From assembly GCF_010548375.1 (NCBI RefSeq), contig NZ_JAAGLY010000013.1, positions 186,001-250,000 on the forward strand: a stretch of DNA of 64,000 bases, given 5' to 3'. Positions 31,852-39,768 of the stretch are shown here, one piece after another (the first letter of the stretch is position 1; the number at the start of each line of letters is the position of its first letter). The position numbers were made by a program, and so were the translations under genes. Below the pieces are notes generated by a model, which was given only the letters and a program-made list of their open reading frames with translations, ran no database searches and was not told the origin of the DNA. Origin of the DNA: Streptomyces sp. SID13726. Lineage in GTDB: Bacteria; Actinomycetota; Actinomycetes; Streptomycetales; Streptomycetaceae.

Positions 31852-33588
31852 TCAGCTCGCGCACTGCACCTTGTCCGCCGTGGACTTCTCCACGTTCGAC
31901 GCGGCCGGCGCGGAGGAGTTCAGCTTCACGCCCGCGCCCTTGAAGTCCTTGCCGAGGGTGAGGGTCATGGCCGGGAGGCCCTGGGCGTTGGTGACGCTCT
32001 TGCCGGGCTTCAGGGCCGCGCCGGACAGGCCCATGATGTCGGCGAGACGGCGGGCCTGGTCGGCCTGGTCGGGGTCGTACTCCAGGGTCGTCTTCGCGAG
32101 GTCCGCCTCGGCGTTGCCCGCGTTGTCGGACTTGGTCACGCCCGCCTCGGTCTGGAGGTACGCCAGCTGCTGCTGGGCGCTGCCCGCCGCGGCACCGCCG
32201 TTGAGGATCTGCACCCGTACGTCGGCGGCGGCCGACTTGGTGCCCTTGAGCCGCGCGGCGACCTCCGCCTTCTCCTTCTTCTCCTGCGCCTTGACCTCGG
32301 TGAACGAGACGTCGCCGGTGATGGCGTCGAAGATCTCCGGAGCCCGCGTCTGGTCGACGACCACCGTCGCCTTGACCGTCTCGGCGGGGTTGTCGACCAC
32401 CGGGATCGTCATGAAGCTGATGTTCTTCGTCGGCACCTTCTTCAGCTCCAGGGCGATGTCCTTGAGCGTGCCGACCTTGCCGATCGCGCTGTCCACGGTG
32501 AGCGCGTTGGTCGCGGCCTCCGCCAGCTTCAGCAGCTTGGTGGGGCTGGTGAGGGTGTCGCCCGAGGTCATCTGCCGCATCAGCGAGCCCAGGAACTGCT
32601 GCTGCACCTTGATCCGGTCCAGGTCGCCCTGGTTGCCGAAGGCGTGCCGGGTGCGGACGAACGCGAGGGCCTGCTCGCCCTCGACGGTCGACTTGCCCGC
32701 GGGCAGCTTGAGCTTGGACTGCTTGTCGTCCACGGCCTTCTCCACGCACACCTCGACCCCGCCCACCGCGGAGGTCAGGGTCTTCACCGCGTTGAAGTCG
32801 GCCATCACGAAGTGGTCCGGCTTGATCCCGGTGGCCGCCTCGACCGTACGCATCGTGCAGCCCGCGTCCCGGCCGTCCTGTCCGAGGCTCGTGTTGAAGC
32901 GGACGTCCTCGGTGCCCGCGACGACCTTGCTGGTGCCGTCCTCCTGCTTGGTGTCGCAGTCCGGCACGTCCACGATCAGGTCGCGCGGGATGCTGAGCGC
33001 GGTCGCGTTCGTCCGGTCCTTGGAGACGTGCAGCAGGATGTTGGTGTCCGCGTGGCCCACGCTGCCCGCGTCGCCGTAGCCCTCGTTGCCCTCACCGGTG
33101 CGCTTGTCGGTGCCGATGATGAGGATGTTGAAGGCCTCGTCCTTGCTGAAGCTGCTCGCGGCCGCGTCACCGACGTCGGTCGTGCCGACGTTGCCCTCCA
33201 GGTGCTTGAGGTAGAAGTAGCCGCCGCCCGCCGTGGCGACCAGCGCGAAGGCCATGGTGCCGCCGGTCCACAGCAGCACCTTCCTGGCCTTGGACTTCTG
33301 CTTGACCGGCCGCCGCCCGCGCCGCCCCGGCAGCGGCTCCTCGGGCACGCCCCGGCGCCTGCGCGGCGGCGGGACGTCCCGGCCGGGGGCCACGGGGGCC
33401 GTCGTACGACTGCCCGGGACGCCCGCGCCGACCCTGCTCGGGGAGGGCGCCGATCTACGCGGTCCGGGAACGGCCGACTGCGGTGCGGAAGGGGTCAGTC
33501 GCAGTTCGTATTCACCGGTGTTCGGATTGAGCACCCACTGGTCTGCGGGATCGACGTTGTCCGCCCGCCCACGGCCTTGTGCGTCCAC
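31852..33588 (-). CDS. LCP protein with LytR_C domain, first gene of duplicated pair B
   Basis: The 578-residue protein has a cytosolic N-terminus with a conserved block (DPADQWVLNPNTGEYELRL), then a Pro/Arg-rich stretch. The transmembrane helix is at about 104-125. The LCP domain has FNILIIGTDKRTG, SIPRDLIVDVPDC, GGVEVCV and ALAFVRTRHAFG. The LytR_C domain begins near VRVQILNGGAAAG. It has four cysteines, the last three residues from the end. The GTG at 33588 follows GGAGG by about 12 nt, as in its paralogue at 35632-37356, with which it shares the promoter block and N-terminus. Confidence 0.92.
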   Translation of the reverse strand: MDAQGRGRADNVDPADQWVLNPNTGEYELRLTPSAPQSAVPGPRRSAPSPSRVGAGVPGSRTTAPVAPGRDVPPPRRRRGVPEEPLPGRRGRRPVKQKSKARKVLLWTGGTMAFALVATAGGGYFYLKHLEGNVGTTDVGDAAASSFSKDEAFNILIIGTDKRTGEGNEGYGDAGSVGHADTNILLHVSKDRTNATALSIPRDLIVDVPDCDTKQEDGTSKVVAGTEDVRFNTSLGQDGRDAGCTMRTVEAATGIKPDHFVMADFNAVKTLTSAVGGVEVCVEKAVDDKQSKLKLPAGKSTVEGEQALAFVRTRHAFGNQGDLDRIKVQQQFLGSLMRQMTSGDTLTSPTKLLKLAEAATNALTVDSAIGKVGTLKDIALELKKVPTKNISFMTIPVVDNPAETVKATVVVDQTRAPEIFDAITGDVSFTEVKAQEKKEKAEVAARLKGTKSAAADVRVQILNGGAAAGSAQQQLAYLQTEAGVTKSDNAGNAEADLAKTTLEYDPDQADQARRLADIMGLSGAALKPGKSVTNAQGLPAMTLTLGKDFKGAGVKLNSSAPAASNVEKSTADKVQCAS

Positions 33589-33700
33589 GGCTGTCCGAAT
33601 CCTCCGTCAGGGCCACGCGGCGCCTCCCCCGGAAGCGCACGGGTGTTGGTCAACACAGTGCTCGACCCCTGGGCAGACGTGTGCCCGGGGGTCCCTGGAT

Positions 33701-33715
33701 CGCTCACACTAGCCG
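33701..33715 (-). promoter_or_regulatory. Conserved promoter block of LCP pair B
   Basis: The 15-bp sequence CGGCTAGTGTGAGCG (minus sense) is identical to the block upstream of pair A at 37393-37407. It contains the -10-like TAGTGT. The conservation between otherwise diverged upstream regions supports promoter function. Confidence 0.6.
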
Positions 33716-33796
33716 CCCGGTCGGGCTTTGAGCGACGTGAGTTGTTCCTGTTCCGATTCTGTAAGTATGTACGTACGCCCGGGGCGTACCGTTCGA

Positions 33797-35416
33797 CTAC
33801 CAGCGATAGGGCGCGTAGACGTCCATGCACTGCTTGGTGTCGGAGCCGTTGATGGCGTCCGAGTTCCCCGGCAGGTCACCGGCCTTGGGCTCGGACCGCT
33901 TCGGATACGCCGTCCCGTTGCGCCAGTCGGCGCCCACGACCAGCGTGACTCCTGACACATCGGTCGACTTCTTCACCGAACTCAGCGGAATCCCCAGGGA
34001 CTTGGCGATCCGCTGGGCGTCGCCCTCCAGGTCGGCGCTGGGGTAGCGCACCACCGTGCGGTCCTCGGAGAGGCCGGTCGTGGCGTCCTTGGAGGCCTGC
34101 GAGAAACCTTTCCGCACGAGCTCCTCGGCGAGCGCGCCCGCGCGTCCGCTCACCGGGCCGAGCGTGGAGGTGGCGGTGGCGTTCTGCACGACGACACCGA
34201 TCCGGGCGTCGGGAGCGGAGGGGGCCTTCGTGCTCTCCGCGGGCTTCTTCCCGCCGGACGACCTGCCCTTGCCGCCCTTGTCGTCGAGGGCCACGTCGTC
34301 GCGGAGCATCTCCCACAGCTTGTCGGCGTTCGCGCCGTCGGGGACGACGTGGTCCCGGTTCTGCGGGTCCTCGACGTTCGGCATCGTCACGGAGGTGATG
34401 CGGTCCGTCGGCACCGACTTGAGCTGGGTGCCCAGGTCGTAGAGCTTCTTGACGGTGCCGATCTCCTCGGACACCTGGAGGGACTTCGTGGCCGCCTCGG
34501 CCAGGTCCATCAGCCGCGGGGTGTCGGTGAAGACGTTCTGCCCCTTCAGCGTGCGGATCATCGAGTTCAGGTACATGTGCTGGGCCCTGGCCCGCATCAG
34601 GTCGCTGCCCCAGGCGTGCCGGGTGCGCAGCCACTGCAGCGCCTCCTTGCCCTGCACCTTGTGCGTCCCGGCCCGCATCTTCAGCCCGGAGCCGCCGGGC
34701 ACCGCGGCCGTCGGGCGGTCCCACACGTTCTGCCGTACACAGACGTTGACGCCGCCGATGGCGTCCGCCATCCGCACCACGCCCGAGAAGTCGATCGTCA
34801 TCCAGTGGTCGATGTAGACCCCGGTGAGGTTCTGCCAGGTGGCGAGCGTGCAGCCGGCCCCGCCGCGGGCCAGCGAGGTGTTGATGATGTCGGTGGTCGC
34901 CGGGTAGGTCCTGCCGGTGTCCGGGTCCTTGCACTCGGGTATGTCGACCCGGGTGTCGCGCGGGATGCTGACCATCGCGGCGCTCTTGCGGTCCGCGGAG
35001 AGGTGGATCAGCATCTGCACGTCGCCCAGCGGCGGGTTGCCGCGGTTGTCCCGGCTGCCGCCGAGCTTGACGTTCTCGTCGGAGTTACGGCTGTCCGAAC
35101 CGATCAGCAGGATGTTCAGCGGGGTCTGCCCGGCCGCGTTGGCCCCGGTCCTGCGCGCCTTGGAGTCGCCGCTGCTGCGCTCGCCCTTGCGGATGTTGCC
35201 GTTGAGATGCTCGTAGTAGAGGTATCCGGCGCCACCGGATCCGAGTATCAGCACGGCGAGCGTGGCCGCGGACCATCTCAGTACCCGGTGCTTGCGCGGC
35301 CCGCGCCGCCGCCCGTGCCGCCCGCCGCCGTCCAGGCCGGATTCCGGCGGCTCCGGCGCTGGAGCGGGCCGGGAATCCGGCCGCGCCCCCTCCTCGTGCA
35401 CATCGCTGTACGCCAT
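33797..35416 (-). CDS. LCP protein with LytR_C domain, second gene of duplicated pair A
   Basis: The 539-residue paralogue of the protein at 30116-31678 shares PRKHRVLRWSAATL at the transmembrane segment (about 46-67), LNILLIGSDSRN, SIPRDTRVDIPEC, YIDHWMTIDFSG and LQWLRTRHAWG. The LytR_C begins near IGVVVQNATAT. The end is CMDVYAPYRW. SSVKKSTDVSGVTLVVGADW near the C-terminus is nearly identical in the two proteins. The ATG at 35416 follows GGGGAG. Four cysteines are present. The role is predicted glycopolymer transfer to peptidoglycan. Confidence 0.92.
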   Translation of the reverse strand: MAYSDVHEEGARPDSRPAPAPEPPESGLDGGGRHGRRRGPRKHRVLRWSAATLAVLILGSGGAGYLYYEHLNGNIRKGERSSGDSKARRTGANAAGQTPLNILLIGSDSRNSDENVKLGGSRDNRGNPPLGDVQMLIHLSADRKSAAMVSIPRDTRVDIPECKDPDTGRTYPATTDIINTSLARGGAGCTLATWQNLTGVYIDHWMTIDFSGVVRMADAIGGVNVCVRQNVWDRPTAAVPGGSGLKMRAGTHKVQGKEALQWLRTRHAWGSDLMRARAQHMYLNSMIRTLKGQNVFTDTPRLMDLAEAATKSLQVSEEIGTVKKLYDLGTQLKSVPTDRITSVTMPNVEDPQNRDHVVPDGANADKLWEMLRDDVALDDKGGKGRSSGGKKPAESTKAPSAPDARIGVVVQNATATSTLGPVSGRAGALAEELVRKGFSQASKDATTGLSEDRTVVRYPSADLEGDAQRIAKSLGIPLSSVKKSTDVSGVTLVVGADWRNGTAYPKRSEPKAGDLPGNSDAINGSDTKQCMDVYAPYRW

Positions 35417-35455
35417 CCCCTGTCTCCCCACCCTCACACCGAACCAACGAAAAGA

Positions 35456-35487
35456 CCTGCCGTGCGACTGGTTAGACGCACGACAGG
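35456..35487 (-). terminator. 11-bp hairpin plus T-tract between LCP pair-A genes
   Basis: In minus-strand sense an 11-bp stem (one G-U pair) has a 10-nt loop containing TCTAA and is followed within 3 nt by CTTTT. It lies 145 nt after the upstream LCP stop and 40 nt before the next start, so it may terminate or attenuate read-through. Confidence 0.7.
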
Positions 35488-35631
35488 CCCCTCAGGTCAC
35501 CGCGGAACCGGCGGACAACGTCCCGCCCGCACCGCTGCGCCCGGCACACGGGCCCGAGAGCCCCGGCCGAGGGGACGCTCCGAGACCGTGCGATCACCGG
35601 CGGTGGGCGCACAACGGCACGCCCCCGGACC

Positions 35632-37356
35632 TCACTTGGCGCACTCGACCTTGTCGGCCGTGGACTGCTGCACCCCCTCCGGTGCCTTCGTCGCCGTGGT
35701 GAAGGACACCCCGGCGCCCTTGAAGTCCTTGCCCAGGGTGAGCGACATGGTGGGCAGACCCTGGGAGTTGGTCACGCTCTTGCCGGGCTTGAGCTGCGCC
35801 CCGGACAGGCCCAGGATGGCCGCGAGCCGGCGCGCCTGGTCGGCCTGGTCGGGGGCGTACTCCAGGGTCGTCCTCGCCGGCGACGCGTCCGCGTTGCCCG
35901 CGTTCTCCGACTTCAGCACGCCCTCCTCGTTCTGGAGGTACTCCAGCTCGGCCTGCGCGCTGCCCGCCGCCGCACCGCCGTTGAGGATGCGCACCCGTAC
36001 GTCGGCGGCGGCGGACTTGGTGCCCTTGAGCCGGGCCGCCTCCTCGGCCGCCTCGGCGCTCTTCGACGCGCTGGCCTTCTTCTTCACCTCGGTGAACGAC
36101 ACGTCGTTCTTGATCATGTCGAACACGGTGGGCGCCGTGGAGTCGTTGAGGACGACGGTCGCCTTCACCTTCTCCGCCGGGTTGTCGACGACCGGCACGG
36201 TGGTGAAGGTCAGGTTCTTCACGTTGAGCTTGCCCAGCTCCAGACCGAGGTCCTTCAGCTTGGAGATGCTGTCCAGCTGCGAGTCGACGGTCAGTGCCTT
36301 GGTGCCCGCCTCCGCCAGCTTGATCATCTTCGCCGGGTTGGTGAGCGTGTCGTTCGACTTCAGCTTCCGCATCAGCGCGCTCAGGAACTGCTGCTGGAGC
36401 CCGATCCGGCTCAGGTCGCCGCCGAAGCCCACCGAGTGCCGGGTGCGCACGAACGCGAGGGCGTCCTCACCCGAGATGGTGTGCTTGCCCTTCGACAGCT
36501 TGAGCTTGGAGTCCTTGTCGTTGATGTCCTTCGCCAGGCAGACCTCGACCCCGCCGACCGCCGTGGTCAGCGTCTTGACCGCGTTGAAGTCGGCCACCAT
36601 GAAGTTGTCGGCCTGGATCCCGGTCAGCTCGGTCACGGTCCGCACCGTGCAGCTGGGCGTACGGCCGTCCTGTCCGAGGCTGGTGTTGAAGCGGACGTCG
36701 TCGGTGCCCGCGATCACCTTCGTCGAGCCGTCGTCCTGCGTGGTCGGACAGTCGGGGACGTCCACGATCAGGTCGCGCGGGATGCTGAGCGCGGTCGCGT
36801 TCGTCCGGTCCTTGGAGACGTGCAGCAGGATCGTGGTGTCCGCGTGGCCCACGCTGCCGGAGTCGCCGTAGCTCTCGTTGCCCGCGCCGGTGCGCTTGTC
36901 GGTGCCGATCAGCAGGATGTTGATCGCCTTGTCGGTCTGGAAGCCACCGGTGCTCGCGCCGTCGTCGGAGACGGAGGTGATGTTGCCGTTGAGGTGCCGG
37001 ATGTAGAGGTAGCCGCCGCCCGCCGCCGCGACGAGCACGAAGGCCATGGTGCCGCCGGTCCACAGCAGCGCCTTCTTCGCCTTCGACTTCTTCTTGGCCG
37101 GCCGGTGCCCGCGTCGGCCCGGCAACGGCTCCTCCGGTGCGCCCCGGCGCCTGCGCGGCGGCGGGACGTCGCGGCCGGGGGCCACGGGCGCGGCCGTCCT
37201 GCTGTCCACGGCGGGCGCCGACCTGCGCGGTCCGGGAACGCCCGACTGCGGTGCGGAAGGGGTCAGTCGCAGTTCGTATTCACCGGTGTTCGGGTTGAGC
37301 ACCCACTGGTCGGCTGGATCGATGTCGCCCGCCCGTCCACGGCCTTGTGCGTCCAC
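35632..37356 (-). CDS. LCP protein with LytR_C domain, first gene of duplicated pair A
   Basis: The 574-residue paralogue of the protein at 31852-33588 has the same N-terminal DPADQWVLNPNTGEYELRL block, a Pro/Arg stretch and a transmembrane helix near residue 105. LCP motifs are INILLIGTDKRTG, SIPRDLIVDVPDC, GGVEVCL and ALAFVRTRHSVG. The LytR_C begins near VRVRILNGGAAAG. It ends KVECAK with the fourth cysteine. The GTG at 37356 follows GGAGG by about 11 nt. It is followed by the hairpin and its pair partner. Confidence 0.92.
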   Translation of the reverse strand: MDAQGRGRAGDIDPADQWVLNPNTGEYELRLTPSAPQSGVPGPRRSAPAVDSRTAAPVAPGRDVPPPRRRRGAPEEPLPGRRGHRPAKKKSKAKKALLWTGGTMAFVLVAAAGGGYLYIRHLNGNITSVSDDGASTGGFQTDKAINILLIGTDKRTGAGNESYGDSGSVGHADTTILLHVSKDRTNATALSIPRDLIVDVPDCPTTQDDGSTKVIAGTDDVRFNTSLGQDGRTPSCTVRTVTELTGIQADNFMVADFNAVKTLTTAVGGVEVCLAKDINDKDSKLKLSKGKHTISGEDALAFVRTRHSVGFGGDLSRIGLQQQFLSALMRKLKSNDTLTNPAKMIKLAEAGTKALTVDSQLDSISKLKDLGLELGKLNVKNLTFTTVPVVDNPAEKVKATVVLNDSTAPTVFDMIKNDVSFTEVKKKASASKSAEAAEEAARLKGTKSAAADVRVRILNGGAAAGSAQAELEYLQNEEGVLKSENAGNADASPARTTLEYAPDQADQARRLAAILGLSGAQLKPGKSVTNSQGLPTMSLTLGKDFKGAGVSFTTATKAPEGVQQSTADKVECAK

Positions 37357-37392
37357 GGTTGCTGAATCCTCCGTCGGCCGGATGCACCGGAG

Positions 37393-37407
37393 CGCTCACA
37401 CTAGCCG
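37393..37407 (-). promoter_or_regulatory. Conserved promoter block of LCP pair A
   Basis: CGGCTAGTGTGAGCG (minus sense) with -10-like TAGTGT lies about 40 nt before the GTG. The same 15 bp precede pair B. No clear -35 hexamer is seen. Confidence 0.6.
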
Positions 37408-37509
37408 TCCGATTCGCCGACAGGTTACGGCGGTGACAAATTCCACGTCCCTACAACCGGGCAATCCGCCCATTTGCCCGGACACCGCTGCACGCCCTTG
37501 GTGAATGCT

Positions 37510-38703
37510 TTACTCGCAGGTGTCCTCGGCGGCCGTGTTGCCGCGGAAGGCGGGCACTCCACCGCCGTTCTCAGTTTCTCCATAGCTTTCTTCGCGGCGA
37601 GGTCGATGAGAAAGTTCTGAAACTTTCGGGGCTTTCTCCGTCACCTTCACCGGTGCGTCCTTGCGCAGCCGTTCGAAAAGCCGTTGGGCCTCCGGCTCCA
37701 CGAGTTGATCGCGATTGGCGTTGTAGACGTACGACTCCCGCGGCACGGTCAGGAATTGCACCCGCCCGGCGGGGATGTCCCGCAGCCCGCGCACGAGTTC
37801 GTAGAGCCCGCGCAGGCTCGCGAGGTCCGGGTCGGTGGTGAGCGAGGAAGTCGCCGCGTCCAGCACCGGATAGAGCTTCACCGGATTCAGCAGTACGTCA
37901 TTGCTCTGCACCTTGTTGACCAGCGCCCCGAGAAAGCGCTGCTGACGGTCCATCCGGTCGGTGTCGCTGCCGTTGCCGAGGGACTTGCGGGCCCGCACAT
38001 AGCCGAGCGCCTCCTCACCGTCGAGCGTCACCCGGCCCGACGGAAGCCGCAGCTTGGCGGCCTTGTCGTGGATCGGTTCGGCGAGGCAGACGGCGACTCC
38101 GTCGACGGCGTCCACCATGTCCTTGAAGCCGTGGAAGTCGACCACCATGTGATGATCCACGCGAATGTCCGTGAGTTTCTCGACGGTTCGGATCGTGCAG
38201 GCCGAACCGCCCTTCTGAAAGGCGTAGTTGAACATCGCGAACATGGGCTCGCTGCGGGTGCCGTCAGGCCGCAGACACGCGGGCACGTCCACCATCAGGT
38301 CGCGGGGCAGCGAGACGGCGGTCGCGGTGCGTCGCCCGGCGGCCAGATGCAGCAGGATCGTGGTGTCGGACCGCTCGGTCCCGGAGTCCCGCCCGTACCG
38401 GGCGTTGCCGTCCCCCGACCGTGAGTCCGATCCGATCAGCAGGATGTTCTGCGCGTCCTTGACCAGCGAGGTCGGCCGCTCCTTCTCGTACCGGGCGAGC
38501 TCGGCGGCGGCCGCGTCGTCGGGCGTGATGTTCCCGTCGAGCTTGGCGTAGGCGGCCCACCCGGCACCGGCAAGCGCGGCGGCGACCACGCCCAGGGCGA
38601 GCCCTCCGTACCGGACCCGCCTGCGCCGACGCCGCCGTATGAGCCCCTTCCCGCTCGCGGACGACCCCGCGCCGGGCCCGAGGGTGCCTGCGCTGTCGGT
38701 CAC
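37510..38703 (-). CDS. LCP protein without LytR_C domain
   Basis: The 397-residue protein has a polybasic segment (RRRRRRR near residue 23) before a transmembrane helix at about 31-52. The LCP domain shows QNILLIGSDSRSG, SLPRDLMVDVPAC, VDHHMVVDFHGF, VAVCLAEP and EALGYVRARKSLG. A short tail ends DTCE, with a penultimate cysteine. It has the four-cysteine pattern of its neighbours. The GTG at 38703 follows AGGGGG. It is the first gene of the right-to-left LCP series and is separated by 153 bp from pair A. Confidence 0.92.
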   Translation of the reverse strand: MTDSAGTLGPGAGSSASGKGLIRRRRRRRVRYGGLALGVVAAALAGAGWAAYAKLDGNITPDDAAAAELARYEKERPTSLVKDAQNILLIGSDSRSGDGNARYGRDSGTERSDTTILLHLAAGRRTATAVSLPRDLMVDVPACLRPDGTRSEPMFAMFNYAFQKGGSACTIRTVEKLTDIRVDHHMVVDFHGFKDMVDAVDGVAVCLAEPIHDKAAKLRLPSGRVTLDGEEALGYVRARKSLGNGSDTDRMDRQQRFLGALVNKVQSNDVLLNPVKLYPVLDAATSSLTTDPDLASLRGLYELVRGLRDIPAGRVQFLTVPRESYVYNANRDQLVEPEAQRLFERLRKDAPVKVTEKAPKVSELSHRPRREESYGETENGGGVPAFRGNTAAEDTCE

Positions 38704-38721
38704 GGCGGGTGCCCCCTGGTG

Positions 38722-38743
38722 TCGTAGGAGTCTCGTCCTACGA
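38722..38743. promoter_or_regulatory. Inverted repeat upstream of LCP gene
   Basis: TCGTAGGA-N6-TCCTACGA is a perfect 8-bp inverted repeat 18 nt before the LCP GTG. It could be an operator or a 5'-UTR hairpin. Confidence 0.4.
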
Positions 38744-38903
38744 CCATGGCGCGACCTGGGAGCGGGAAGCGTCCTGGGCTGGGCCGTACGGGTGACTGGT
38801 CCGGCCAGGGGTGCGGGGCTGTGTCGATGTGCGGGTCCGTCGGGTGGGCGCCACCGGCCACGACGGGCTGGTATCCGCCGAGTGTCCCCGTCACCGCGCT
38901 CTC

Positions 38904-38950
38904 AGCGGCGCACCACGGCCACCCTCTCTTAGCGGCGCACCACGGCCACC
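38904..38950. repeat. 27-bp tandem duplication spanning a stop codon
   Basis: A 20-bp identical block occurs at 38904-38923 and 38931-38950, with a 27-bp (9-codon) period. It duplicates the last codons and stop of the TIGR03089 gene. The downstream copy encodes ERVAVVRR and TGA again. Confidence 0.85.
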
Positions 38951-39663
38951 CGCTCGCTCTCGATCCGCTTGGCCAGCCCCTCGTCGCCCAACTGATCCAG
39001 ATGGCGGCACAGCACCACGGACCCCCCGGTGGCGAGCGGCCCGTACAACCCGGCGTTCAACCCGTCCCAGGTGTCGTAGGCCAAGCCGGACAGCACACGG
39101 TCCCCCGTCCCCTCGGCCCGAGCCCGCTCCACGACCTCCGCCCCGCTGAACTCCCGCCCGCCCACGACCAGCGCGGGCTCCTTGGGATCCACCGGAGAGA
39201 ACGGCGCGAACCGGTCCCCCTGGCTCGGCACCTCGACGGCGTAGTCCACGAACCCGTCCGGGGTCCGCGGGAACCGCCCGCCCAACGGCCGCAGCGCGAG
39301 CGCGACCCGTTCCCCGGAGCACGCGAGAGCCGCCTCCAGGGAGTCCGGCCCGCTCACCACCACGTCGGCGGCCTTCGGGTCCCCGCCGACGTCGGCGACG
39401 ACCCCGACCGACGCGCACGCCAGCAGCCAGACCGCCGTCTGCCAGTGCGCCGGCAGCAGCAGCGCCACCCGGTCGCCGGGCGCGGCGGCGAGGTCGCCCT
39501 GGAGGAGGTTCGAGGTCTTGGCCACCCAATTGGCGAAGGTGGCCACGGACAATTCGACACGTTCTCCCGTGGCGTCGTCGTAGAAGGTCACCAGGGGGCG
39601 TCCGGGATCCGCGGCGAGCGCGGATCGCAGCAGGTCGGCAGGGGTGCGATCGGTGGCGTTCAC
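38929..39663 (-). CDS. TIGR03089-family protein (AMP-binding-like N-terminal fragment)
   Basis: The 244-residue protein resembles the N-terminal part of acyl-adenylating enzymes (ANWVAKTSNLLQ, GDRVALLLPAHWQTAVWLLA) but lacks the adenylation core. I recall it as TIGR03089, an actinobacterial family often beside LCP genes, including in mycobacteria (Rv3268). The GTG at 39663 has TACGCT 7 nt upstream and no ribosome site, suggesting a leaderless mRNA. The stop is TAA, uncommon here, inside a tandem duplication. Function is unknown. Confidence 0.82.
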   Translation of the reverse strand: MNATDRTPADLLRSALAADPGRPLVTFYDDATGERVELSVATFANWVAKTSNLLQGDLAAAPGDRVALLLPAHWQTAVWLLACASVGVVADVGGDPKAADVVVSGPDSLEAALACSGERVALALRPLGGRFPRTPDGFVDYAVEVPSQGDRFAPFSPVDPKEPALVVGGREFSGAEVVERARAEGTGDRVLSGLAYDTWDGLNAGLYGPLATGGSVVLCRHLDQLGDEGLAKRIESERVAVVRR

Positions 39664-39768
39664 CCGGGAAAGCGTACGCGGGCGCGTGGGTGCGCACCGC
39701 CGCGCCGGGCCACCGGTTCGGCGCAACGGGACCCGACGGCCCGTCAGTTCCCCGATGGACAGATTTAT

